64,000 bases of DNA, taken from NCBI GenBank assembly GCA_024234055.1, contig JACKOW010000001.1:908001-972000 (forward strand), given 5' to 3'. Within the stretch, counting starts at the first letter, position 1, and each line of letters starts with the position of its first letter. This document shows positions 52,604 to 61,154 of this stretch, piece after piece. Under the pieces are notes generated by a model. The model was not told the DNA's origin. It did no database searches and was given only the letters and a program-made list of their open reading frames with translations. The position numbers and the translations under genes were made by a program. Origin of the DNA: Rhodanobacteraceae bacterium (GTDB lineage: Bacteria > Pseudomonadota > Gammaproteobacteria > Xanthomonadales > SZUA-5).

Positions 52604-53539
52604 ATGACCCCCTCTGCTCCTGTCGATCGCCGCGGCTTGCTGGCGGCGATCTCTGCTTTCGTGCTCTGGGGGGTGTTTCCGCTCTATTGGTATCTGCTCA
52701 AAGCGGTGCCGGCAATGCAGATCATCGCCCATCGGGTGATCTGGTGCGGCGTTTTCGTGGTCGGCTATCTGCTGATCCGCGATGGCAGCAGCTGGCTCGG
52801 CCGGGCGCTGTCAGGCGCCAAGGTCGGGCGCATGCTGTTGCTGTCCAGTGTGCTCATCAGCATCAACTGGGGCATCTACATCTGGGCGGTCACCAACGGT
52901 CGTGTGGTTGAGGCCAGTCTGGGCTATTTCATAAACCCGCTGGTCAATGTGTTGCTGGGGGTGGTGGTGCTGCATGAGCGCCTGAACAGGGCGCAGTGGA
53001 CGGCAGTCGCGATTGCGGCGGCCGGTGTGCTCTGGCTGGCGCTGGTGCACGGGGAGCCGCCGTGGATTGCGCTGGCGCTGGCCTGCAGCTTTGGGGTGTA
53101 CGGCTTGATCCGCAAGCTGGTGGCGGTGGATTCGGTGCCCGGTCTGGCCATCGAGAGTCTGATCCTGTTTCCGGTGGCACTGGGCTGGCTGCTGTGGACC
53201 GAGTGGCAAGGCACCGGGATATTCGCCGGCGGCGATCTGCGCACCGATGCACTGCTGATCGTGGGCGGTGCACTGACGGCGCTGCCGCTGATCGGATTTG
53301 CCTACGGCGCTCGGCGCATTCCGTATTCGATGATCGGTCTGCTTCAGTACATCGGCCCCAGCCTGCAGCTGCTGTGCGGCATCTTCATCCTCGGCGAGAG
53401 CTTTGATGTCACCCAGGCCATCGGTTTCGGCTGCATCTGGGCGGCACTGGCGATTTACGCGGCCGATGGTTGGCGGCGCGGGCAGACGTCGGCCAGGGTG
53501 GTCGCCGCCGATGCAGCGGCCCCATCGGTGGAGCGCTGA
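52604..53539 (+). CDS. rarD: EamA family transporter RarD
   Basis: A 311-residue inner-membrane protein with ten helices in two EamA halves. Features of RarD: GLLAAISAFVLWGVFPLYWY in helix 1, PAMQIIAHRVIWCGVFV, INWGIYIWAVTNGRVVEASL and GYFINPLVNVLLGVVVLHER, GFAYGARRIPYSMIGLLQYI. RarD is annotated as chloramphenicol-sensitive transporter; substrate unknown. It starts 210 bases after the SNF2 start in the divergent gap, which has a TAATAT sequence at 52565 that could be a -10, without a clear -35. Confidence 0.92.
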   Translation: MTPSAPVDRRGLLAAISAFVLWGVFPLYWYLLKAVPAMQIIAHRVIWCGVFVVGYLLIRDGSSWLGRALSGAKVGRMLLLSSVLISINWGIYIWAVTNGRVVEASLGYFINPLVNVLLGVVVLHERLNRAQWTAVAIAAAGVLWLALVHGEPPWIALALACSFGVYGLIRKLVAVDSVPGLAIESLILFPVALGWLLWTEWQGTGIFAGGDLRTDALLIVGGALTALPLIGFAYGARRIPYSMIGLLQYIGPSLQLLCGIFILGESFDVTQAIGFGCIWAALAIYAADGWRRGQTSARVVAADAAAPSVER

Positions 53540-53595
53540 CGCTGACGCGATCGACTTTCACTCGACCTCACGCAGGGTCTTCTACAGGGGGCGCC

Positions 53596-54264
53596 ATGAA
53601 TACCGTAGAGATTGAGATCTGGTCGGACATCGCCTGTCCCTGGTGCTGGGTCGGCAAGCGCTCGCTGGAACAGGCGATCGAGCGCTCGCCGCATCCGGTG
53701 TCCTTGCGCTGGCGCGCCTTCGAGCTGAATCCGCAGGCGCCGATGGAAGCGCCCGAGCAGGTCGATTACGCGGCCCGGCTGGCTGAGAAGTACGGCAAGT
53801 CTCGGGCCGAAGCCGAGGGTTTCATTGCCCGCATGGTGCAGGCCGGGCGCGCGCGCGGGCTCGATCTGCGTTTCGATCGCATCCGCCCGTCGAACACCTT
53901 CGATGCACACCGGCTGCTGGCGCTGGCGCTTGAGCAGGGTGTGCAAACCGAGCTCAAGGAGCGTCTGTTCCGTGCCTATCTGCACGAAGGTCGCGCGATT
54001 TCAGATCACGCCACCTTGCGGGTGCTGGGCATGGAGTGCGGGTTGGCCGAGGAGCAGGTGCGGTCCTTGCTGAGTGGCAACGCTTTTGCCGATGAAGTGC
54101 GTGCCGACGAGGAGCTGGCGCGGCGCATGGGCATCAGCGGCGTGCCCTGTTTCGTGTTCCCGCAATTGCGCGAGGGCGTGTCCGGAGCGCAGCCACCGGA
54201 GGTGCTGGGCGAGGCCATTGCCAGGGCTGCGGAGTATGTGACCGGTGGGCGTAGCACGGCATGA
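53596..54264 (+). CDS. DsbA-family oxidoreductase, FrnE/polyketide-synthesis type
   Basis: A 222-residue thioredoxin-fold protein. The active site is CPWC (residues 14-17) in WSDIACPWCWVGKRSLEQAI, followed by the helical insert (VDYAARLAEKYGKSRAEAEG) and the cis-proline strand GISGVPCFVF. No signal peptide, so it is cytoplasmic, like the FrnE group (DsbA family 2-hydroxychromene-2-carboxylate isomerase-like). ATG 53596 follows a GGGG-rich site. Downstream of rarD, 56 bases apart, probably co-transcribed. Confidence 0.9.
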   Translation: MNTVEIEIWSDIACPWCWVGKRSLEQAIERSPHPVSLRWRAFELNPQAPMEAPEQVDYAARLAEKYGKSRAEAEGFIARMVQAGRARGLDLRFDRIRPSNTFDAHRLLALALEQGVQTELKERLFRAYLHEGRAISDHATLRVLGMECGLAEEQVRSLLSGNAFADEVRADEELARRMGISGVPCFVFPQLREGVSGAQPPEVLGEAIARAAEYVTGGRSTA

Positions 54265-54282
54265 CGACGGCGTTCAGCTGCT

Positions 54283-54364
54283 GTGGAGGGCGCCGCGCTG
54301 CGGCGCCGCTTCGCGTATGCCGGAACATCAAGAGCGGCCGCGCAGGCGCGCGTCCCTCCTCAAA
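54283..54364. repeat. Dispersed palindromic repeat, copy 2
   Basis: GGAGGGCGCCGCGCTGCGGC and ATCAAGAGCGGCCGCGCAGG with CCCTCCTCA match the copy at 6885-6960. The loop between arms differs in length and sequence, as expected for an element kept at its arms. Confidence 0.75.
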
Positions 54365-54529
54365 GCCGCTTCGAGCCGGCCACCAGGTTCATGGCCGGTG
54401 CGCGTTCCAGACCCAGACGGGCGGCGCTTGGATGTCCCGTCCCTCTCAGCAAGGGGTCAGTGCACAGGCTTGAACGAGGGCGAGAAGCGAGAGGCATGCA
54501 GAATCAATAGCTTGCGAAGCCTATGCTCT

Positions 54530-54605
54530 TTCGTGCCCTCGTGCCCTCGTGCCCTCGTGCCCTGTGCCCTCGTGCCCTCGTGCCCTCGTGCCCCCATGCC
54601 CTCGG
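54530..54605. repeat. CTCGTGCCC tandem array beside the DUF1329 stop codon
   Basis: About eight near-perfect copies of the 9-bp word, complementary to GGGCACGAG, run to within two bases of the DUF1329 stop at 54607. The left arm is only a worn GAGGGCGAGAAGCGAGAGGC at 54476-54495. It fills the rest of the 342-bp gap after the DsbA gene. Confidence 0.85.
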
Positions 54606-54606
54606 A

Positions 54607-55953
54607 TCAGCGAATGAACTTGCTCAGCGCGGCCGGCGTGAACTGGGTGTCGGCCGGCACGGCTTCCAGGGTCATTGCCTCCTTGCCGTCCTTGGCCAGC
54701 CCTTGCGCGTGGTAGCGGCCGGACTGCAGATCATGGAAGACATAGGCCGCCGGTAGCGTGGCCGGCAGTTCGTAGAAGTTCTTCAGGAAGGCCAGACTGA
54801 CGCGCCAGAGCTTGGCATTGGTGTCGTACTGGTCGGCGATGGCCACGCTCCAGCTGTCCTCATCCAGATAGAAGACGCGACGGCTGTAGACATGTCGCCA
54901 CTCGGTCTTGAGCGTGGCCTCGATCACCCACACCCGGTGCAGTTCGAAGCGGGTCTGATCGGGGTTCAGATGGTTGGGCGTCAGCAGTTTCTCGAGCTCG
55001 ATCCGCTCCAGTTCGTAGTTGTTGTAGGGGATCAGCATCTCCTGCTTGCCGATCAGTTTCCAGTCGAATCGGCTGGGTGATCCATTGACCATGTCGGTGT
55101 CGTCGGCGGTCATCAGGCCGTCGGCGGCGCTGACGCTCATGTCGAAGGCCAGCAGTGGTGCCCGCAGCACGCGTCGACGACCGTTGTCGAAGACCCAGGC
55201 CTGGCGTGAGGCCAGATCCTGGTTCAGCGTTTCATGCACCAGCACGCCCGAGCGCGCGAGTCGCGCCGGCGCCGTCACCGCCGACTTCAGCGTGAACAGG
55301 CGGTTGTTCAGGGTGTCGGCGCTGCCGGTGGGGTCGTAGTACTGGAACTTCACCTCGGTGTTGCGCGAGACCAGGCTGAGCTTGCCATCGGGATAGACAC
55401 TGGCGTCGGTACCCTCGTTGGAGATGAATTGTCCGCGCCAGCGGGTGATGTGATTCCAGTACATCTGCAATGCCTGATCGGCGCGCGGGAAAGGGATGCC
55501 GCCGTAGGCGCCCTCAACGCCGTTGCCGTCTGCGGTCAAGTGCGCGGTCTCGGCATTCTTGCGGGTGTTGTCGTAGACCCATTGCGGAGCCGCATGGCTG
55601 CGTCGGCTGGGATAGACCGGAATGCGGAAACTCTGCGGATAGCGCTTGAGCATGGCCTGCAGCCCGGGGCTCAACAGCGCGGCGAACTGATCCAGGTTCT
55701 CTGCGGTCACCGTGTACAGCACGGTGTCATCGGCGTAGGGATTGGCATGCATCGATCCAGGACCGGCATAGCCGGCGATGGGTCGCTGGATGCCGCCCTC
55801 CCAGGCCGGGATCGTGCCCTCGGCATTGCCGGCCAGGGTCGCGCCGAAGGGCGTCAGTCCAGACCAGTCGCTTTCACCCGCAGCGACGCATTCCAGCGGC
55901 GCGGCAAGGGACACGGACAGGACCATCATCGCGCAGCTTCTGAACCAAGACAT
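54607..55953 (-). CDS. Exported DUF1329 protein
   Basis: A 448-residue exported protein of the DUF1329 family (outer-membrane lipid-related fold with a large beta barrel-like scaffold). Signal peptide MSWFRSCAMMVLSVSLAAPL. Family features: GNAEGTIPAWEGGI, GTDASVYPDGKLSLVSRNTE, GQPMSVSAADG-like and RVWVIEATLKTEWRHVYSRR. ATG 55953 is preferred to 55962 because a CGAGG sits at proper spacing. In other bacteria members are encoded near RND-type lipid exporters; none is adjacent here, and no function is proven. Confidence 0.85.
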   Translation of the reverse strand: MSWFRSCAMMVLSVSLAAPLECVAAGESDWSGLTPFGATLAGNAEGTIPAWEGGIQRPIAGYAGPGSMHANPYADDTVLYTVTAENLDQFAALLSPGLQAMLKRYPQSFRIPVYPSRRSHAAPQWVYDNTRKNAETAHLTADGNGVEGAYGGIPFPRADQALQMYWNHITRWRGQFISNEGTDASVYPDGKLSLVSRNTEVKFQYYDPTGSADTLNNRLFTLKSAVTAPARLARSGVLVHETLNQDLASRQAWVFDNGRRRVLRAPLLAFDMSVSAADGLMTADDTDMVNGSPSRFDWKLIGKQEMLIPYNNYELERIELEKLLTPNHLNPDQTRFELHRVWVIEATLKTEWRHVYSRRVFYLDEDSWSVAIADQYDTNAKLWRVSLAFLKNFYELPATLPAAYVFHDLQSGRYHAQGLAKDGKEAMTLEAVPADTQFTPAALSKFIR

Positions 55954-56025
55954 GGGTGGCATCCTCGGGGGCGATTGCGGTCGTCAGTGTATCCGAGTGG
56001 TGCTCAGGAACGCGTCGGGCTCGGG

Positions 56026-56814
56026 TCAATAAACCGTCTTGGCCCGGGCCACGCCGCGCGGATAACTTTCCCTGGCGGCGCGCTTGCTCAGCGGCGGCAG
56101 CTCCAGCGGGTCCATGGCCACGTCGTGATCGGGCAGGTGGTCGAGCAGGTGGCGGATGGTGTTGAGGCGACCACGTTTCTGGTCATTCATGTCGACCAGC
56201 GTCCACGGGGCTTCAGGCAGGTTCGTGGCTTCAAGCATGCGATCGCGGGCGGCGGTGTAGTCGGCATAGCGTTCGCGCGCGGCCAGATCAATGGGCGAGA
56301 TCTTCCAGCGCTTGATCGGATCCGTCAGGCGCTCTGCCAGGCGCTGTTCCTGTTCCTTCTGGTCGCAGCCGAACCAGTACTTGAACAACAGGATGCCGTT
56401 GTTGACCAGCATGCGCTCGAACTTGGGGCAGTCGTCCAGGAAACTCTGGTACTCAGGCTCACTGCAGAAGCCCATGACCTTCTCCACGCCGGCGCGGTTG
56501 TACCAGCTGCGATCAAACAGCACGATCTCGCCGGCGCTGGGCAGATGTTCGACATAGCGCTGGAAATACCACTGCGTGCGTTCCTTCTCGGTGGGCTTGC
56601 TCAGCGCCACCACCCGGCAGGCGCGCGGATTCAGACATTCGCTGATGGCGTTGATGGCGCCGCCCTTGCCGGCGGTGTCACGGCCTTCGAAGACCACCAG
56701 CAACCGCTGTCCGGTGTGCTGCAGCCAACGGTGCATCACATTGAGTTCTTCCTGCAGCGGCTCCAGCGCCTTGCGGTAGTCCTTGCCTTTCATCATGCCC
56801 GTGGTCTTGCCCAT
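56026..56814 (-). CDS. ppk2: Polyphosphate kinase 2
   Basis: A 262-residue PPK2-family enzyme that transfers phosphate between polyphosphate and nucleotides (class I members prefer NDP). The Walker A is VVFEGRDTAGKGGAI (about residues 40-54), the lid module carries RTQWYFQRYVEHLP, and Walker B-like DRSWYNRAGVEKVMGF is diagnostic. It belongs functionally with the pst/phoU phosphate genes in this window although it is 53 kb away. It lies 72 bases downstream of nothing co-directional except a repeat, upstream of DUF1329. Confidence 0.93.
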   Translation of the reverse strand: MGKTTGMMKGKDYRKALEPLQEELNVMHRWLQHTGQRLLVVFEGRDTAGKGGAINAISECLNPRACRVVALSKPTEKERTQWYFQRYVEHLPSAGEIVLFDRSWYNRAGVEKVMGFCSEPEYQSFLDDCPKFERMLVNNGILLFKYWFGCDQKEQEQRLAERLTDPIKRWKISPIDLAARERYADYTAARDRMLEATNLPEAPWTLVDMNDQKRGRLNTIRHLLDHLPDHDVAMDPLELPPLSKRAARESYPRGVARAKTVY

Positions 56815-56916
56815 GGCGGCTCCGGTGTCGATGGCGTGGTCGCCAAGTTTCGCAGGCTTTGGCCTTGGCCGCGATGTGGGCGTGGTGATTCGATCGCTGA
56901 CTTGATGGGTTCGCCG

Positions 56917-57022
56917 GTAGGACCGCCCTTGCGGCGCGACCGCGGCTTGCCGGTCGCGACGCGAGGTCGCTCCTGCGGTCGAACTTGCGGTTCATGGCCT
57001 GTGTGCCGTGTCGGGCCGACAC
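56917..57022. repeat. TAGGAGCGCCCTTGCGGCGCGAC palindromic repeat, copy 2
   Basis: TAGGACCGCCCTTGCGGCGC (56918) and GCGACGCGAGGTCGCTCCTG (56956) with GCGGTTCATGGCCTGTGTGC match the 34492-34610 copy over about 110 bp, including the tail TGTCGGGCCGACAC. It lies in the gap before ppk2. Confidence 0.75.
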
Positions 57023-57066
57023 ACTCGGCTCGCAATCACGCACTCGCAGCGCTCAAATTCGTTCCT

Positions 57067-57609
57067 TCAGCGCTTGCCCCTGCGCCACTCTTCGCGCGTC
57101 TGTCCCCATTTCTCGCAGGGCAAGTGCTCGAAAGGCGCGGGCAGGATGGCCGGGCCCAGCAGCGTTGAGCCCAGGCCCTGGGCGACGCGCTGCGAGGGCT
57201 TGTTGTCCGGATCGATGCAATGGATGACCTCGGTCCATCCCAGCTGGTCAAAGGCGTAGTCGATGGCGGCGCGTGCGCCCTCCAGCGCGTAGCCCTTGCC
57301 CCAGGCATCCCGATGCAGACCCCAGCCGACCTCGGTGCCAGGCCAGCCTTCGGGTTGCCAGGGGCCTAGCCTGCCGACCCAGCGTCCGCTGTCGCGCTCG
57401 ATCACCGAGAACATGCTGACACCGCTCAGCGTCCAGGCACCGGCCATGCACATCAGGCTGCGCCAGACCATTTGCCGCGGCTGCACGCCGCCGATGAATC
57501 GCGCCGTATCCGGATCGGCCATGAACTCGGCCCAACGATCCAGATCCTCGAGCAACGGCGGGCGCAGGATGAGGCGTTCGGTGCAGATGACAGGGTGGGA
57601 TTCGGGCAC
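57067..57609 (-). CDS. GNAT family N-acetyltransferase
   Basis: A 180-residue acetyltransferase of the RimJ/RimL-like type: TERLILRPPLLEDLDRWAEF at the start, GWGLHRDAWGKGYALEGARA as the acetyl-CoA loop, and the late IDPDNKPSQRVAQGLGSTLL segment. GTG 57609 is the likely start; the longer frame upstream is encoded by the inverted array element at 57659-57808. Substrate unknown. It follows acyP and tlpA-like genes in the same direction but is separated by the array element. Confidence 0.88.
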   Translation of the reverse strand: MPESHPVICTERLILRPPLLEDLDRWAEFMADPDTARFIGGVQPRQMVWRSLMCMAGAWTLSGVSMFSVIERDSGRWVGRLGPWQPEGWPGTEVGWGLHRDAWGKGYALEGARAAIDYAFDQLGWTEVIHCIDPDNKPSQRVAQGLGSTLLGPAILPAPFEHLPCEKWGQTREEWRRGKR

Positions 57610-57658
57610 GACGGCGGATCGGGCAGGACGGGCGGGAAAGGATGCCACAGGCTTGTCG

Positions 57659-57808
57659 GGAATCCAGGTCGCTCGCGGTGCTGCGATTCTTCGCGCATCG
57701 AACAAGCGAAAGGGGGCAAGGGGCAAGGGGCAAGGGGCAGGTGGCAGGGGACCGATCTCGCCGCACGGTCTGATCACGCGTCGGGTATGTGTACCTGCCC
57801 CCTGCCCC
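57659..57808. repeat. Modular array element, GGGGCAA unit, copy 4
   Basis: End sequence with TTCGCGCATCGAACAAGCG (57690-57708) matches the left end at 25763; then GGGGCAA tandem (57712-57749), a core, and the inverted arm CCTGCCCCCTGCCCCCG (57794-57810). The opposite end found in the other copies is missing or diverged. It lies in the 271-bp gap between the acetyltransferase and acylphosphatase genes. Confidence 0.75.
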
Positions 57809-57880
57809 CGTCTGTCGAGGGCAAAGATCAATGGGCTACCGCTTGTTTGCTCGGAGAAGTCTCGCCCTCGACACTCGCCC

Positions 57881-58147
57881 TCAGCGAACGATGAAGCCCG
57901 CCGCTACCGATTCCTCACTGTCCTCCGCGACCACCGATCGCACGTCGGCCTGAAGTGGCCCGCGCCAGAGCCAGGCCTCGAGTTGCGCCAGCGCCGCCTC
58001 GTCTGCTTGTGCCAGCACTTCGACGCGGCCATCGGCGAGGTTTCGGGCATGGCCGGATATGCCCAGTTCGCGCGCGCACTGTTGGGTCGATGCGCGGAAG
58101 AACACGCCCTGCACGCGACCACTCACCAGGTAGCGTCTGACCCGCAT
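57881..58147 (-). CDS. Acylphosphatase
   Basis: An 88-residue acylphosphatase, hydrolysing carboxyl-phosphate bonds of acyl phosphates. Signature: RYLVSGRVQGVFFRASTQQC with catalytic Arg in VQGVFFR, and GISGHARNLADGRVEVLAQA with the catalytic Asn. The length is normal. Start at 58147; it lies nine bases after the thioredoxin-like gene stop, so both are in one leftward unit. Confidence 0.93.
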   Translation of the reverse strand: MRVRRYLVSGRVQGVFFRASTQQCARELGISGHARNLADGRVEVLAQADEAALAQLEAWLWRGPLQADVRSVVAEDSEESVAAGFIVR

Positions 58148-58156
58148 GGCGCTGCC

Positions 58157-58639
58157 TCAGCGCTTGATTTCAGGGGGGTTGCTGGCGATGGCCCGCTCCA
58201 GATCGGCACGGGTGACCGGGCCTATGAAGCTCTGGCGCAAGGTGCCATCCGGGCCGAGCAGGTGCGTGGTGGGCAATCCCCGGGGCACCGCGAAAGCCTC
58301 CGGTGGCGCGTAGACGTCCACGGGGGCAATAGCGTATTGCACCGGGTGCTTGCCGAGGAAACGCTGCAGATCGTCGGCGGAGGTGTCTTCGAAGGCCAGT
58401 CCCAGCACCAGCACGTCATCGCGCTCGCGGTCGAGGGCGTCGAGTTCGGGCATCTCCTTGATGCATGGTCCGCACCAGGTGGCCCAATAGTTCACCACGA
58501 TCCACTGGCCGGCGTGATCGGAGACGGCAAAGTTCTTGCCATCCAACGTGGTCACATTGAGATCGACGGGCGCGGCCTGGAGCAGACCGGCGGCAATCAG
58601 GCCGAAGGCCAAGGTGGCAAGGCGGGGTATTGCTCTCAT
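58157..58639 (-). CDS. TlpA-like periplasmic thiol-disulfide oxidoreductase
   Basis: A 160-residue exported thioredoxin-fold protein. Signal peptide IPRLATLAFGLIAAGLLQAA; active site WATWCGPC (about residues 52-59) and cis-Pro loop GLPTTHLLGPDG. Such proteins reduce apocytochrome c or other periplasmic disulfides. The family is usually called TlpA/ResA/CcmG-like. It lies between yihY (75 bases upstream) and acyP (9 bases downstream). Confidence 0.88.
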   Translation of the reverse strand: MRAIPRLATLAFGLIAAGLLQAAPVDLNVTTLDGKNFAVSDHAGQWIVVNYWATWCGPCIKEMPELDALDRERDDVLVLGLAFEDTSADDLQRFLGKHPVQYAIAPVDVYAPPEAFAVPRGLPTTHLLGPDGTLRQSFIGPVTRADLERAIASNPPEIKR

Positions 58640-58714
58640 CGGTATGTCCTTGGAATCTGGGAATCAGTATGCAATGACCGGCGCAGGGCTTGGTCGATGA
58701 CGCCCGCCAGCGGT

Positions 58715-60094
58715 TCATGAGGGCGGCCGTTCAGTCACGACATCTCCTTCTGGCATAGCTTGCACCAGGGCTGGTGGTGCAGCTGTCTGCACCTCGGGTC
58801 GGGTACCTTGTTCCAGCGAGGGTTTGGCGGCTGGCACGGGTTCGAACATCTGCGCCAGGGCACGGTCCAGTTGCGCTTCCGCGGCCTGCGCGGCACTCTC
58901 GCAGAGCTCGTCGATACGGTTGTCGATCTTGCGCTCGCGAGGGCCGGATCGATGCTCACCCGACAGCGGCAACAGGAAGGCCCCGGAGCGGTACAGTTCG
59001 CGGATGCGCACCAGATCAGGGTCGCGCGACAGGATCCAGCTGCCGATATCCGTGCGCTGGGCGATGTTCAGGCTCTCCAGCAGTCGCAGCAGTTCGGCGA
59101 TGGTGGATTCGGGGACGTCGGGAAGGGTGCTGGCAAGCTCGCCGATGGACAAACCCACGCCCCGTGCCTGCGCCGTGCGCAACTGCGCCAGCATTTGCAG
59201 CAAGGCCGGGAAGCGCTCGCGCTCAGGCAGATCTCGCTTGTTGGCCTCGTGTGTGAAGGCGCCGAGCGCCGCCGACAGCGACGCTCCGAGCAAGGCGACC
59301 ACCCAGCACACGTAGATCCACAGCAGGAACAGCGGAATGATGGCGACCGCGCCATAGATCTGACGATAGCTGCCAAAGTGCCCGACGAACTCGGCAAAGC
59401 CGATCTTGGCGAGCTCGAAGGCGGTTGCCGTGAACAACCCGCCGAGCAGCGCGTGCCGCAAACGTACCGGGCAGTTGGGAATGATCAGATAGGACAGCGT
59501 GGCCGCGGCAAAGGTCACCAGAAAGGGCATCGCCGCCAGCGCCATCGTCTCCAGTTGGTAGGCGTAGGAGAAATCCGACAGATATGGGCTTGCCAGCAGC
59601 GCCGAACTGACCGCCAGTCCGGCCCCGACCAACAGGGGGCCCAGCGTCAATGTGGTCCAGAACACCACGAAGCGCGCCAGTGCCCGGCGTGGTGTCACCA
59701 CGCGCCAGATGCGGTTGAAGGAATGCTCGATCGAGGTCATCAGCAGCAGCCCGCTGACAAACAAGGCCACGGTGCCGAACACGGTCAGGTGTGATGCCTT
59801 CGAGACAAAGTCGCGGACATAGGCTTCGATTTCCTCACCGGAGGTCGGCACGAAATGCCGGAAAACGAAGCTGGTGACCGCTTCGCTGAAGCGGCTGAAC
59901 TCCTGAAAGGAGGCAAAGATGCTGAGCGCGACCGTCAGCAGCGGCACCAGCGCGAAGATCGTGGTGTACGACAGCGCGCCGGCCGATTCAAAGCACTGAT
60001 CGTCGCTGAAGCGCCGGGCGATGAAGCGCGAAAAGGCCAGCGGCTCCTGAACCGCATTGATCAGCGCCTTGCTCAGAGGGGCGCGCGGGGTCAT
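58715..60094 (-). CDS. yihY: YihY family inner membrane protein
   Basis: A 459-residue protein of the YihY/BrkB (UPF0761) family. Six helices are seen, beginning FESAGALSYTTIFALVPLLT, with SHLTVFGTVALFVSGLLLM, FWTTLTLGPLLVGAGLAVS, AGAIIPLFLLWIYVCWVV-like and DDEXXX-free loops; a cytoplasmic C-terminal extension of about 190 residues carries a winged-helix-like part (SIGELASTLPDVPESTIAEL). Formerly suspected to be RNase BN, a claim since withdrawn for YihY. Divergent from the WrbA-like gene. Confidence 0.9.
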   Translation of the reverse strand: MTPRAPLSKALINAVQEPLAFSRFIARRFSDDQCFESAGALSYTTIFALVPLLTVALSIFASFQEFSRFSEAVTSFVFRHFVPTSGEEIEAYVRDFVSKASHLTVFGTVALFVSGLLLMTSIEHSFNRIWRVVTPRRALARFVVFWTTLTLGPLLVGAGLAVSSALLASPYLSDFSYAYQLETMALAAMPFLVTFAAATLSYLIIPNCPVRLRHALLGGLFTATAFELAKIGFAEFVGHFGSYRQIYGAVAIIPLFLLWIYVCWVVALLGASLSAALGAFTHEANKRDLPERERFPALLQMLAQLRTAQARGVGLSIGELASTLPDVPESTIAELLRLLESLNIAQRTDIGSWILSRDPDLVRIRELYRSGAFLLPLSGEHRSGPRERKIDNRIDELCESAAQAAEAQLDRALAQMFEPVPAAKPSLEQGTRPEVQTAAPPALVQAMPEGDVVTERPPS

Positions 60095-60189
60095 CGATTG
60101 GGCTTGATCGCAGTCATTCGCGCGAGTCTAAACGAGTCGCTCGCATGAACCGGTCTAACATCCGCTTTCCTGTTTACCGGCGGCAAACG

Positions 60190-60789
60190 ATGTCCTGCAT
60201 TCTGGTCTTGTATTACAGCCGACACGGCAGTACGGCGCAGTTGGCGCGGCGAATCGCTGCTGGCGTGGACGAGGTGGAAGGCATGCAGGCGCGCTTGCGC
60301 ACCGTGCCCGAACTGGTGCCGGCTGCAGGTGCGGTATCGGCGCCGGAGGTGCCGGATGTCGGCCCGCCTTATGTCAGCGTCGACGATCTGGCCGAGTGTC
60401 GCGGCTTGATCCTGGGCAGTCCGACCCGCTTCGGCAACATGGCGGCCCCGCTCAAGTCCTTCATCGACAGCACCGCCAGCCAATGGCTGAACGGTACGCT
60501 GGCCGGCAAGCCGGCGGCGGTTTTCACCTCCACCAGCAGCCCACATGGCGGTCAGGAGAGCACCCTGCTGAGCATGATGCTGCCCCTGTTGCATCACGGC
60601 ATGCTGCTGGTGGGGCTGCCCTATTCCGAGCCGGGCCTGGCGCGCACCGAAGGCGGCGGCTCCCCCTACGGCGCCGGACACCTGGCACGTACCCACGGTG
60701 CGGTGCAGCTCGGCGATGACGAGAAGGCGCTGGCCCGTGCGCTGGGCAAGCGCGTGGCGACCATCGCCTCGAAACTGGATCGGTCATGA
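60190..60789 (+). CDS. Flavodoxin-fold NAD(P)H:quinone oxidoreductase (WrbA-like)
   Basis: A 199-residue FMN-dependent oxidoreductase of the WrbA group. The FMN phosphate loop is YYSRHGSTAQLARRI (residues 8-22), the ring-binding loops are SPTRFGNMAAPLKSFID and SSPHGGQESTLLSM. WrbA reduces quinones with NAD(P)H by two electrons. ATG 60190 (MSCILVLYYS) is the natural start. The stop overlaps the start of the DUF2069 gene as ATGA, a frequent pairing in gammaproteobacteria. Confidence 0.9.
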   Translation: MSCILVLYYSRHGSTAQLARRIAAGVDEVEGMQARLRTVPELVPAAGAVSAPEVPDVGPPYVSVDDLAECRGLILGSPTRFGNMAAPLKSFIDSTASQWLNGTLAGKPAAVFTSTSSPHGGQESTLLSMMLPLLHHGMLLVGLPYSEPGLARTEGGGSPYGAGHLARTHGAVQLGDDEKALARALGKRVATIASKLDRS

Positions 60790-61154
60790 GCGGCGCGCGT
60801 CTGTGTGCGCTGTCGCTGGTGGCGATACTGCTGTTGCGGCTGGGCTGGCATGTGTCGGTGCATGCCGAGGTCTCGGGTCTGGCAGCCGGACTCGCCGCCA
60901 TCCTGCTGCCCCTGTTGCCCTATTGCGCGGCACTTGCCTTTCGTTTGCGCGGTCCGTGGATCTACGGCGGCATCGCCGCCTGGGTGTATTTCTGCCACGG
61001 CGCGATGGAGGCCTTCGCCACTCCGAACGAGCGCGGCTGGGCGCTGGCCGAAGCCGGGCTGGCGCTGGTCTATTTCCTGGGTCTGTGGTTGCGCACGCGG
61101 GAAGGCGCGAGAGCACGAGGGCGCGAGGGCGAGAGGGCACGCAAGAGCTCGTGA
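60786..61154 (+). CDS. DUF2069 membrane protein with an array-encoded C-terminal tail
   Basis: A 122-residue membrane protein of the DUF2069 family: four helices (about residues 8-18, 30-52, 58-74 and 88-103) and the family motifs YCAALAFRLRGPWIYGG and AWVYFCHGAMEAFA. After LWLRT the last 19 residues (GARARGREGERARKSS and stop) are encoded by the GGGCACGAG-type array at 61101, so the natural C-terminus has been replaced or extended. Function of the family is unknown. Confidence 0.88.
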   Translation: MSGARLCALSLVAILLLRLGWHVSVHAEVSGLAAGLAAILLPLLPYCAALAFRLRGPWIYGGIAAWVYFCHGAMEAFATPNERGWALAEAGLALVYFLGLWLRTREGARARGREGERARKSS

